DNA from: G036327475 sp036327475
Lineage (GTDB): Bacteria; Pseudomonadota; Gammaproteobacteria; Enterobacterales; Enterobacteriaceae
Assembly (NCBI RefSeq): GCF_036327475.1
Contig: NZ_CP132913.1
Location: forward strand, 1,178,001 to 1,242,000
Reading direction: 5' to 3'
DNA length: 64,000 nucleotides
Below the pieces are notes generated by a model. It was given only the letters and a program-made list of their open reading frames with translations. It was not told where the DNA came from and ran no database searches. Position 1 is the stretch's first letter, and the number at the start of each line of letters is the position of its first letter. The position numbers and the translations under genes are program-made. Shown here piece after piece: positions 1 to 8,812 of the stretch.

Positions 1-2330
1 AGAATTTTTCAGCTTGAACACGTGAATTTCATTCTTACCGGTCGTTAAATGTGCTATTCAAGTACTTGGCGGCGAGCGGTAACCAGACCGACATACACCA
101 GCAGTCCGGAAATATGAAACCACCGAAAACGCTGGTCATACAGCATGGTAGACTTTTAAAAGGTCACCAAGTGGTCAAAGGCGCATGACTCAGCTGTACT
201 ATTTGACTGCTAAATCGCGCTGCCGTCGCTATACTAAATCAAAGCCGTTTTAAGGGCCCGGTTTTCAAGCAGCTGCAGCGGTTTGTCCATATCGAACTTT
301 TCCGATACTTGTTTACAGCCGGCTGGCCAGCTCGCTGACGATAATGGGTTTATGTATTTCACCGGCCAAGGTGGATAACAGCTGGCGTATGCTACGCTTG
401 TTAGCGACATATTCATTGGTACTGCTACTAGCTATCTCATTGCTCGTCTGCTCGGAGCGAAATGGCCCCGCCCAGGAGCCGGCACGCTTGCCTCCAGCAA
501 CAATCAAGCATAGTCCATCTTAATAAATTGAACGAGCTTACTCATATAAAAACCTTCTAATGCTCTGAGACTTTTGGCGTAATACAAAAACGACTTCATT
601 TCCATAGAAAGAGAATAAAATGATACTATTACCTTCAATGAGTTGACAATATGCTGCGCGCCAGATTCTTATCTGCCATTTCTTGCCGCGTTTCAAATAG
701 CGATGGCATAGTCTTCGCTCATAATTAGCGACAGCAGATAATCGACTATCCAATAACTCTCACGCTGACAAATAAAATAGTACAGTCCCGCATAAGACTC
801 TTGATAAGCCGGGTTTTACCCAGTAGGAGGATGTCTTGCAAAGTCATATCTTGATCTTTTATCAATAGATTACAAAAGATCGTCCGCTCCTCTTAATAAG
901 GCACATGTAACGTTATTGCAAGAGGTACTGATGAAGGCGGCAATATGGAAATTCAACGTTGCAATACGTGCATTAAAGGTAACAAAGTGTTTGGGAAATT
1001 CAAGCTGCCTAAGACGCATTGGGCTTAGACGCCCTCTGGTTCAGAGTAAAAGGATTATCCTATCTTGCCAAGTCGTGAAGAGAGTATGATGTCTTATTTA
1101 GTCTTATTCCTATATGTAACAATAGTACTCGATCTTGATCCTTAACAAGGGCCTGTGGTATCAACTAATGACGAGATGATTGACTTTGAATCATTTGCAG
1201 GCCGGAAATACGCTGTCCGTTAATGGTACTCTCTGACGATAGCGAATAGCTGCAGACTATTTTGTCACCCACCAGTGACGTCAGTGGCGGATGCTGGACG
1301 TTCCGTCTTGTTAGCGCGTTTCACTTGCCGGCAAAAAGTAGTGAGAAGGATATGCCTGCAGGTTTAGCGTTGTTTGTCGAATCGGTGGAGAAAATTGGCT
1401 ACCCTGCGTGGCGGCCGAAGGATGATATCGTTCACGGCTTAAGGATTCGTGAGTATGGTTATCGTTGTTATGCTGCGGCCACGCACTATGATCCTAAATG
1501 CAGCTTTTACAGCCGCCCTCACAGCTTCCTGTCGTAGTTGCTCAATAAACATATATGACAGGCTAGCCCATATCTTCGGTGCTGCTTTCTAGCGACAGAC
1601 TGCATAACGCAAACAATACTGATTGGTCGGCATCTGCCGCTGGTATCACCGGGCTTGCGTAATCCATGCTGGGGATAGCCTGCAATTGATCACTGTCGAT
1701 TGGCAGGCTTCTAAGCGGACATCGTTCCGGTGTTTTGCTTTTGTGCTTCCAAATTCCCGCTTTCGGCATCACAGTCGGCATCACAGTCTGCAGCAACTGC
1801 GTGTCTTTTCCATTGAGCCTCTCTTGCGGGTCTTGTGGTGGCTGATACTTATTTAGTAAGCGTCAAGAGTGAGGTTGAGACTAGCTACAAGGACACACTC
1901 TCCCCTTTCAGCGCCCTGCTATCAGTTCAGGGCGAGAGTAGGGGCGCTATTATGATAACTTCTTTGGCACGTTTCTGCGCCATGTCCATGCGTTACGCGG
2001 ATCTCGCCGGCGATGCGAAAAGTGCAAGTACGTCACGGCATAAGTTTGCCACGTACTTGATCTCGTTCGCGTCGGATAAGCAGATCCCCTTCCCCTGGTA
2101 GGCAAATATCCCTGCCGCCAGTTTTATCTTAGCGGCAGAACGCTAGAGGTTACTATACTGGTTGCCGTTATGGCCTATAACTCCCGCTGTATCGTTTTCC
2201 AGGGGCATTATTGAAGATATCAGCACGCGCCTGCATTATAAGCGACGAGCGTGCGTTTTTGAGCTTCTTGTGGCTTGCTACCCATCTCTGAATTCACTGA
2301 TGAGCATCGCTATCATCTCTTTGCGTAGCT
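1..2330. other. gene-poor stretch, no recognisable gene
   Basis: Short open frames occur on both strands (none above about 90 codons), but none shows a domain, a convincing ribosome-binding site or similarity I can recognise. The stretch is moderately AT-rich in its first 1.2 kb and more mixed after that. It probably holds remnants decayed beyond recognition. In Escherichia the gene beyond rplS is aroF; I could not see an aroF or tyrA trace here. Confidence 0.5.
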
Positions 2331-2801
2331 TCGCGGCGTTCATTAATTCGTCGAGATGGTCACTACGATATTGTTTAATTTCAGCGAAATTACCCTCAAT
2401 CGTTTTTCAATTCTGCCAAGTGTAATAATATGGTCATGGATGCTATTTTCGGCGCTGGCAGATTCCACATTTCCTTCATTTTCTGAAAATACTTCAAGCT
2501 ATTATAATCCAGTACTGCCGTCTCAATTACTACAAGCTGATACTCGGTAAGCTTATTAATTGATTTGGCACATTCGGACACATTCACATCGCTCAAGGTG
2601 ATCTCAGGCGCCACTTTTTCCGGAAAAAGTTTGCTTTTCCGGCCGCTTACTATTCTTATCATCAAATAAGCTAAAATTTAGGTTTTGATTAAGTATATCA
2701 CACTCGTTGTCAAACGTGTCTTTTGCCGCGTCCTTGAGCGGTTGTTGCTCGAAAATCTTTCTCATTAACGTAACGTGATCGTGTAGTTTTATTTCAAGCA
2801 T
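2293..2801 (-). pseudogene. unrecognised frameshifted coding remnant
   Basis: Reading leftward from an ATG at 2801 gives about 60 codons that look protein-like (starting MLEIKLHDHVTLMRK). The frame then moves into a second ORF ending near 2396 and again into a third that ends in a charged helical tail (…AAKLRKEMIAMLISEFRDG) with a stop near 2293. The three frames overlap end to end and have a consistent, charged, helix-rich composition with no hydrophobic segment, so they read as one gene of about 165 codons broken by two or more indels. The product is soluble and probably helical. I do not recognise the family. The lower GC of this segment compared with the rplS operon could mean acquired DNA. 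Confidence 0.45.
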
Positions 2802-3050
2802 ATCAGACCTACTATCCTACTATAGTGTAGTTAGGGCTATTATTCCTGATTTTCCTAAATTTGATGTTAATTAACGCTCAGTGCTTATACTTTACTTATT
2901 CACTGTCTTCTCGCCTTTTTCACGTGGTCGAAAATTTTTATTGGTGTTCCCTCTATGGCTGAACACCTAAGCGTTTTCCCGCCACAAGGTTTTTATGGAG
3001 TTTAGTGTTATGATTATCTTTTCTCAGTGAGATGATAACTACATCACCTC

Positions 3051-3076
3051 AAAAAGGTCAACCCACTGATTGACCC
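3051..3076 (-). terminator. likely Rho-independent terminator of the rplS operon
   Basis: On the minus strand a 6-bp stem (GGTCAA/TTGACC, arms at 3070-3075 and 3056-3061) is followed directly by five T (3051-3055). It lies about 40 bp beyond the rplS stop codon, in the direction of transcription. Confidence 0.6.
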
Positions 3077-3089
3077 TTGACTCACTAAA

Positions 3090-3112
3090 CACTTTCAGGT
3101 GTTATGAAAGTG
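3090..3112 (-). terminator. stem-loop just after rplS
   Basis: A perfect 8-bp inverted repeat (CACTTTCA/TGAAAGTG) with a 7-nt loop begins 5 bp after the rplS stop. It lacks a clear T tract, so it may be a 3'-end stabilising or processing hairpin working with the terminator further on. Confidence 0.45.
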
Positions 3113-3116
3113 TACC

Positions 3117-3464
3117 TTAGTTCAGGCGCTCTTTAATACGCGCCGCCTTACCGGCACGTTCACGCAGATAATACAGTTTGGCCTGACGAACAGCACCACG
3201 ACGTTTCACGGTAATGCTATCGATGACTGGAGAATGCGTCTGGAACACGCGCTCAACGCCTTCGCCGTTGGAGATTTTGCGAACAGTGAATGCAGAATGT
3301 AGACCGCGGTTACGAATAGCGATAACCATGCCCTCGAATGCCTGCAGACGTTTTTTGCTACCTTCAACAACCCATACCTTAACTTCCACCGAGTCGCCTT
3401 GGCGGAAGAACGGTACGTCCTGCTTCATCTGTTCTTGTTCAATTTTCTTAATAATGTTGCTCAT
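3117..3464 (-). CDS. rplS: 50S ribosomal protein L19
   Basis: L19 sits at the 30S-50S interface of the ribosome. The 115-residue product is nearly identical to the Escherichia protein across its whole length, including the conserved core VKVWVVEGSKKRLQAFEG and the basic C-terminus ending KERLN. I chose the start at MSNIIKKIEQEQMK (ATG at 3464), which gives the usual length of 115. The open frame runs 22 codons further upstream, but that extension overlaps the end of trmD. It is the last gene of the rplS-trmD-rimM-rpsP operon, all on the minus strand. The protein is intact. Confidence 0.97.
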   Translation of the reverse strand: MSNIIKKIEQEQMKQDVPFFRQGDSVEVKVWVVEGSKKRLQAFEGMVIAIRNRGLHSAFTVRKISNGEGVERVFQTHSPVIDSITVKRRGAVRQAKLYYLRERAGKAARIKERLN

Positions 3465-3522
3465 AATTGGTCTCTTATCCTGAACTGTCAGTTCAGGATA
3501 ACCGGCCAACTGACCGATCCCT

Positions 3523-4278
3523 TTAATCATCTTGTTGCATTACCCGATATTCCCGCTGGAATTCGGTTAACAACGTTGCTTGCTCGTCAGTCAGAGCTAG
3601 GCTTTCCAGAAATTCGGGTCTTCTCAACCAGGTGCGACCCAAAGACTGTTTTAGACGCCAACGACGAATCTTAGCATGGTTACCCGATAGCAGAACTGGC
3701 GGAACCTCCATGCCGGCTAACACCTCAGGACGGGTATAGTGCGGGCAATCCAACAACCCTCTAGCGAAGGAGTCCTCCGCGGCGGAGGACTCATGTCCCA
3801 GCACGCCAGGAATCAACCGGGAAACCGAGTCAATCATCGCCATCGCTGCTAATTCACCGCCGCTGACCACATAATCACCCATTGACCATTCTTCATCAAT
3901 CTCGGTGGCGATTAAACGTTCATCAATACCTTCGTAACGGCCGCAGACCAAAATCATCTTTGAGTTGGCAGCCAACTCGCTCACGCCTTGCTGATCGAGC
4001 TTACGACCCTGAGGGGAGAGATAAATCACCTTCGCTTCTTTGTCTACCTTATTTTTTGCCTCGTGAATCGCATCCCGCAAGGGCTGCGCCATCATCAGCA
4101 TCCCCGGTCCGCCGCCGTAAGGGCGATCGTCCACGGTACGGCGCCGATCGTGGGTAAATTCGCGCGGACTCCAGCACTGCACTCGCAGCAGGCCATTCTT
4201 CACGGCCTGGCCAGTCACCCCGTGATCGGTAATGGCGCGGAACATCTCGGGAAACAAACTGATAACACCAATCCACAT
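3523..4278 (-). CDS. trmD: tRNA (guanine-37-N1)-methyltransferase
   Basis: TrmD methylates G37 of tRNAs reading CNN codons, using S-adenosylmethionine, and prevents +1 frameshifting. The 251-residue product starts at MWIGVISLFPEMF, matching the family start. It keeps the trefoil-knot SAM-binding segments (YLSPQGRKLDQ, VCGRYEGIDER and the SMGDYVVSGGEL/IPGVLG region) and the conserved DDRPYGGGPGM loop near residue 50. The open frame extends 19 codons upstream, but those residues have no counterpart in the family. The C-terminus is slightly shorter than the Escherichia form. It lies between rimM and rplS in the operon and is intact. Confidence 0.96.
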   Translation of the reverse strand: MWIGVISLFPEMFRAITDHGVTGQAVKNGLLRVQCWSPREFTHDRRRTVDDRPYGGGPGMLMMAQPLRDAIHEAKNKVDKEAKVIYLSPQGRKLDQQGVSELAANSKMILVCGRYEGIDERLIATEIDEEWSMGDYVVSGGELAAMAMIDSVSRLIPGVLGHESSAAEDSFARGLLDCPHYTRPEVLAGMEVPPVLLSGNHAKIRRWRLKQSLGRTWLRRPEFLESLALTDEQATLLTEFQREYRVMQQDD

Positions 4279-4316
4279 CCCGCTGCTTCCGCTATTGCCG
4301 CCCTCAGAATCTACGG

Positions 4317-4865
4317 TCAAAAGCCCGGATCCCAATCAACTTCAATGGCGTGGGCCGTGAGATCGACGTTCTTAATCACCTGCCCATCGAGGAACGGAAT
4401 CAACCGCTCCTGAATGCCAAAGGCGTCTTTTAGGTTGACTTTCACCACCATAACATCATTCGAGCCGGTTTCCATCAAATTAATAACTTCCCCAAGCTGA
4501 TAACCGTCAATGGTGACAACCTGGCACCCCAGGAGGTCTTTCCAGTAGTACTCGCTGCTGTTAAGGTCCGGCAATTGCGACATGTCGATGACGATTTCAC
4601 AGTTTGTTAAAAGCGTCGCCGCTTCCCGGTCTTCGATGTCCCTGACCTTGATAATCAGATCCTGATTGCGGCGCTTCCAGCTTTCCAGCCCGATCGGCTG
4701 CCACTCATCGGCCTTTTTTATGAACCAGGGCTGGTAATTAAAAATGCCTTCGGCTTCTTCAGTGGAAGAAAGCGCTCTGAGACAACCGCGAATACCATAC
4801 GCCGAGCCCATCTTGCCAACAACTACCGGCTTAACGGGTGCTGCGATACGGAGTTGTTTGTTCAT
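4317..4865 (-). CDS. rimM: 16S rRNA processing / 30S maturation factor RimM
   Basis: RimM binds S19 and helps mature the 30S head. The 182-residue product has the N-terminal RimM barrel (VVGKMGSAYGIRG near residue 18) and the C-terminal PRC-barrel (YYWKDLLGCQV, then METGSNDVMVVK and the terminal EVDWDPGF). I took ATG 4865 because MNKQL matches the Escherichia start; an in-frame GTG two codons upstream is the alternative. It sits 18 bp after rpsP in the operon. Some substitutions (for example a Cys after YGIRG where Trp is usual) are consistent with relaxed selection, but the frame is complete. Confidence 0.95.
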   Translation of the reverse strand: MNKQLRIAAPVKPVVVGKMGSAYGIRGCLRALSSTEEAEGIFNYQPWFIKKADEWQPIGLESWKRRNQDLIIKVRDIEDREAATLLTNCEIVIDMSQLPDLNSSEYYWKDLLGCQVVTIDGYQLGEVINLMETGSNDVMVVKVNLKDAFGIQERLIPFLDGQVIKNVDLTAHAIEVDWDPGF

Positions 4866-4883
4866 TTTCACCGCCAGAAGGCA

Positions 4884-5132
4884 TTACGCTGCTTTTTTCG
4901 CGTTTTTGATCAGCGCGGAAACGTGTTCGGAAACCGTCGCGCCCTGGCCAACCCAATGCTCAATACGATCCAGATCCAAACGCAGAGCTTCAGCTTGACC
5001 GGTAGCGATCGGGTTGAAAAAGCCAATACGCTCAATAAAGCGACCGTCGCGCGCATTGCGGCTGTCTGTCACGACGATCTGATAGAACGGGCGTTTTTTA
5101 GCGCCGCCACGTGCCAAACGAATTGTTACCAT
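4884..5132 (-). CDS. rpsP: 30S ribosomal protein S16
   Basis: S16 is an early assembly protein of the 30S subunit. The 82-residue product has exactly the Escherichia length, starting MVTIRLARGGAKKRPFY and containing the conserved DSRNARDGRFIERIGFFNP core. The ATG at 5132 is preceded by an AAGAGGA ribosome-binding site about 7 bp upstream. The open frame continues 39 codons further up but overlaps the promoter. It is the first gene of the operon with rimM, trmD and rplS. Confidence 0.97.
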   Translation of the reverse strand: MVTIRLARGGAKKRPFYQIVVTDSRNARDGRFIERIGFFNPIATGQAEALRLDLDRIEHWVGQGATVSEHVSALIKNAKKAA

Positions 5133-5203
5133 AACATCCTCTTTAGTTATAAAACAACCGGGCCCTGTCGGGGGCGGGTCCAGTTGCCGTATAAAGCCCC
5201 GGG

Positions 5204-5231
5204 ATTCTACTCGTTTCGTGGTAAAAAGCAA
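5204..5231 (-). promoter_or_regulatory. candidate sigma-70 promoter of the rpsP operon
   Basis: On the minus strand TTGCTT (5226-5231) and TAGAAT (5204-5209) are spaced by 16 bp, about 70 bp upstream of the rpsP start. A GC-rich leader with potential to fold lies between the promoter and the start codon. The -35 box abuts the end of ffh. Confidence 0.55.
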
Positions 5232-5238
5232 TCGATAG

Positions 5239-6588
5239 TTAACGATCAAGGAAGCTGGGCAGCATCATACCCTTCATATTGCGCATCATGCCCTTTTTCA
5301 TTTTCTTCATCATGCGCTGCATATCGTTGAACTGTTTCAGCAAGCGGTTAACATCTTGGACATGCACACCGGAGCCAGTGGCAATACGGCGTTTACGTGA
5401 GCCTTTAATGATGTCCGGGCTAACGCGCTCTTTGGCGGTCATGGAATTGATGATAGCCTCCATGCGCACCAGGACTTTATCGTCTATTTGCGATTTAATG
5501 TTGTCCGGCAGTTGGCCGATCCCGGGCAGTTTGCTCATCATGCTGGCCATGCCGCCTATATTGCGCATCTGCTTGAGCTGATCCAGGAAGTCGGTCAAAT
5601 CGAAGCCATCGCCTTTCTTCAGCTTGCTGGCCAGCTTCTCCGTCTGGGCACGATCGACCCTGCTTTCAATGTCCTCGATAAGGGACAGTATATCGCCCAT
5701 GCCAAGTATTCGCCCGGCCAGGCGATCGGGATAAAAAGGCTCCAGCGCGTCGGTTTTCTCTCCGACGCCAATGAATTTGATAGGTTTACCGGTAATATGG
5801 CGGATGGAAAGCGCTGCACCGCCGCGCGCATCGCCATCCACTTTGGTCAGGATAACCCCGGTCAGCGGTAGCGCCTGATTAAAGGCTTTGGCGGTATTGG
5901 CGGCGTCCTGGCCTGTCATGGCATCCACCACAAACAGTGTTTCCAACGGGTGGATGGCGGCGTGGATAGCGATGATTTCCACCATCATCGTTTCATCTAC
6001 ATGCAGGCGGCCAGCGGTGTCCACCAGCAGCACATCATAAAATTTGAGCTTGGCCTGATTCAGCGCCTGATTGACGATATCGAGCGGTTTTTGTGCGGTG
6101 TTGGACGGAAAAAAATCGACACCCACCGTGTTCGCCAGCGTTTCAAGCTGCTTGATAGCCGCCGGGCGATACACGTCGGCAGACACGACCAGCACTTTTT
6201 TCTTCTGTTTTTCGCACAGATATTTACCGAGCTTGCCAACGCTTGTGGTTTTCCCCGACCCCTGCGGGCCAGCCATCAACACCACCGCTGGCGGCTGCGC
6301 TGCCAGATTCAGGGCGTTGTTTCCGTCTCCCATAGCGTTCACCAGCTCGGCGCGCACGATCTTGACGAATTCCTGCCCCGGTGTCAGGCTTTTATTTACT
6401 TCCTGCCCCAGCGCGCTCTCTTTGACCCGGCTGATAAAGTCCCGAACGACCGGGAGTGCCACATCCGCTTCCAACAGCGCCATGCGCACTCCGCGCAGGG
6501 TTTCTTTGATATTGTCTTCAGTCAGGCGACTTCTGCTGCTGATATTGCGCAACGTGCGCGATAATCGATCGGATAAATTGTAAAACAT
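5239..6588 (-). CDS. ffh: signal recognition particle GTPase Ffh
   Basis: Ffh binds 4.5S RNA and hydrophobic signal sequences and delivers nascent membrane proteins to FtsY. The 449-residue product has the N helical bundle (1-85), the G domain with P-loop GPQGSGKTT near residue 107, the DTAGRLH box, the TKVDGDARGG box and GVGEKTDALEPF. The M domain follows with the methionine-rich finger (PGIGQLPDN), the RNA-binding GSRKRRIATGSG loop and a terminal MMKKMKKGMM tract. It is 4 residues shorter than the Escherichia protein. The P-loop reads GPQGSGKT where Escherichia has GLQGAGKT; the Leu-to-Pro change is unusual but the catalytic GKT is kept. It is intact and lies upstream of rpsP on the same strand. 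Confidence 0.97.
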   Translation of the reverse strand: MFYNLSDRLSRTLRNISSRSRLTEDNIKETLRGVRMALLEADVALPVVRDFISRVKESALGQEVNKSLTPGQEFVKIVRAELVNAMGDGNNALNLAAQPPAVVLMAGPQGSGKTTSVGKLGKYLCEKQKKKVLVVSADVYRPAAIKQLETLANTVGVDFFPSNTAQKPLDIVNQALNQAKLKFYDVLLVDTAGRLHVDETMMVEIIAIHAAIHPLETLFVVDAMTGQDAANTAKAFNQALPLTGVILTKVDGDARGGAALSIRHITGKPIKFIGVGEKTDALEPFYPDRLAGRILGMGDILSLIEDIESRVDRAQTEKLASKLKKGDGFDLTDFLDQLKQMRNIGGMASMMSKLPGIGQLPDNIKSQIDDKVLVRMEAIINSMTAKERVSPDIIKGSRKRRIATGSGVHVQDVNRLLKQFNDMQRMMKKMKKGMMRNMKGMMLPSFLDR

Positions 6589-6732
6589 CGTTTTTACTCA
6601 AGCTGGCGTCCAGCCGCTTACGCGACATTATTTGTAGCAATTAACATGAAGCAGGCCGGAACACTGCCCTCTTACGACAACATCTAGAGCATAGCGCGCT
6701 GAAGGCTATATAAGTCGGACGATGGCGCTGCC

Positions 6733-7085
6733 ATGTCCTAGCTTTCCCTTGTGACCTTATGCCCATTCCTTAAGCCTTGGCCTGATCCGCCCGGTATTCT
6801 ACGCTACAAGAGCGCCTATCACCAGCTGGCCCTTGCTATCGACGGCAGTAGCAATATCACTAGGGCTCGGCGCGCTGATTTGGCTACCCATCTTTGGCGT
6901 GCAGGCAGGGTAGGGTAAATGTGAGCTTATTAAGCGTGGGTTTACTCATCAGCTTTATCATCTGTGGCCCTGCGCTATATATTGCCGCCAGTACGCGTTC
7001 CGGTTGACGTGGCTTGATTATTTGCCAAAAAATAAGAAACTGAATTTCCATTCACACAATGCGACGCCGATCAGGAAAGCCACTT
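6733..7085 (+). pseudogene. ypjD: ypjD remnant (inner-membrane cytochrome c assembly-like protein)
   Basis: The region starts ATG-TCC-TAG and is then full of stops and frameshifts. Blocks match YpjD in order: a membrane segment with SLLSVGLLISFIICG, then directly WLDYLPKNKKLNFH, which lies much further along in the intact protein. The central hundred or so residues are therefore deleted. ypjD stands divergent to ffh and just before corB in Escherichia, and the same arrangement is kept here. No functional product is possible. Confidence 0.8.
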
Positions 7086-7087
7086 TT

Positions 7088-8195
7088 GAACATACTTCAA
7101 TCAGTACGCTGCTTATCATTCTGCATTGGTTTCTGCCTATTTCTCCGCTTCCAAAACAGGCAGCGGCGAACGGACAAACCGCTGCGTTCTGGTGCTTATT
7201 GGCAATAATCTGGGCAAGATTCTCGCCTCCGCGCTGGCGATCTCAGTATACGTCTTCATAGCGATCTCGACGTCGCTATTGCCGCCGTGGGTATTGACGT
7301 TCATGGCATTACTATTCGCTGAGGCACTGCCGAAAACCGTGGCGACGCTCCACCCGGAACGTATCGCATTTCAAATTAGCCTGTTGCTGGTACCGCCGCA
7401 AAAATTGATGTTGCCCGTCGTGTGACTGCTCAATCTGATTACTCGCGTATTAATGCGTCTGATGGGTATCAGGCCTCCCCCAATGTACGCGATGCGCTGA
7501 GCAAGGAAGGGATGAAGAGCGCGCAACATCGTGACGGAATCCCAATCGATGATTTCCAGCCGCAACCAGGACATGCTGATTTCCGTGCTGGATTTGGAAA
7601 AGTGACCGGTAACGACATCATGGTACTGCGCAACTAAGATCGTCGGTATCAATGTCAAGACGAGTGACGTTCCATGATTCATCAGCTAACCCATTCGCCT
7701 CACGGTCGTATCGTGCTGTACCGCGATAATCTTGATGCTATTATGGGTTTGCGAGGATTACCGTCTGATGACGAAGCAGGAATTTACCAAAGAGAATCTG
7801 CTGAACGCCGCGGATGAGATTTATTATGTGCCAGAAGGCACCCCACTCAATGCAGTTAGTGAGGTTTCAGTGCAATAAAGAAAAGGTGGCATTATCCTCA
7901 ACGAGTACGGTGATTCCAGGAGCTGGTGACGCTGGAGGATATTCTTAAGGAGATTATGGGGTTTTACCACCTCTATGCCTCCAAGCCTAACGGAAGAGGT
8001 CATTCCGCAAAGCGGCGGTTCGGGGTGATCATCGAAGGCGGCGGCATGCCGCTGAAGCGCTGGCAGATATACTGCCAATACCCATACACATATTGGCAGC
8101 TATCAGATGATATATTGGATGTGCAGGACAATATGATACAGCAAGCGTGCATCACGGTCATAAAGCCGCTAAAGCATGGCGTCGATGGGAATAAG
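7088..8195 (+). pseudogene. corB: corB/yfjD remnant (CNNM/CorC-type magnesium transport protein)
   Basis: Fragments in at least four frames match the CorB family in order: VSAYFSASKTGS and VLVLIGNNLGKILASALA from the membrane domain, LFAEALPKTVATLHPER, then VLDLEKVTGNDIMV, SPHGRIVLYRDNLD, EFTKENLLNAADEIYYVPEG from the CBS pair, and DDILDVQDNMIQQ near the C-terminus. Frameshifts, stops and small deletions separate them. In the family this protein takes part in magnesium or cobalt resistance. Synteny (ffh, ypjD, corB) is as in Escherichia. Confidence 0.85.
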
Positions 8196-8252
8196 GCTCA
8201 TCCGCGGGCGAGTCTTATTCTTAGGCACTCTAAGGTTGAACACCACTGCCAA

Positions 8253-8673
8253 CTAGATATGCAGCTCCGCCAGTTTTTCTTTCGGCGGCGCCAGTTCGTC
8301 ATTCTGACTTAACGCGGATAGCACTATCCAGAATGTGTTGCGCGATATCTTGCGTCTCCTTGAGCGAATGCATTTGATGCGTGCCGCACTGGTACTCGTT
8401 CAAATCGTGGATCTGCTTTTGGTCTTTTTACCTTCGGCACATCGGCCACACGCCGCTCATCCGGCGTACCGATAAGGCTCATATATAAACCAGTACGGTA
8501 GCCCATAGAAAATATTTACAATTTCAACGCCTTATCCGTTATCTCTTCCAGGTTTGGCCGGCAGAGACGCAGATCAAAGACGGTGATAGTATCGCTGTGA
8601 GGTGTCTTCATGGTTTTCGCAACACGGACAGTAGGCGGCGCCAATACGGGCATGGTCTACGGAAAAGTGGCAT
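8253..8673 (-). pseudogene. luxS: luxS remnant (S-ribosylhomocysteine lyase)
   Basis: LuxS makes the AI-2 precursor from S-ribosylhomocysteine. Reading leftward from ATG 8673, FSVDHARIGA matches the LuxS N-terminus. The frame is then broken, and the stretch holding the metal-binding HTLEH motif is deleted, with sequence resuming at VEIVNI. GYRTGLYMSLIGTPDERRVADV follows, then another frameshift, and NDELAPPKEKLAELHI before a stop at 8253-8255. It lies just downstream of gshA, as in Escherichia. With the zinc site missing, no AI-2 can be made from this copy. Confidence 0.88.
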
Positions 8674-8754
8674 GATATCACCTCATTTAAAAATAATTTT
8701 GCAAATGTAAGAGAACCCCTTTCTCCGCCGTTGGTCATGCGTATGAAATTTGTC

Positions 8755-8778
8755 ATCATCCCTGTTAGCAGGGATGAT
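8755..8778 (-). terminator. strong stem-loop between gshA and luxS remnant
   Basis: A perfect 10-bp inverted repeat (ATCATCCCTG/CAGGGATGAT) with a TTAG loop lies about 35 bp beyond the gshA stop. There is no long T run on either side, so it may terminate gshA transcription weakly or stabilise the 3' end. Confidence 0.5.
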
Positions 8779-8812
8779 AAATTTACCACAATTTCTGAAG
8801 CCTTTTCTTTTT

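Noticed and set aside
5950..6564. A 204-codon + strand open frame
   Set aside because: Antisense shadow of ffh; no family resemblance.
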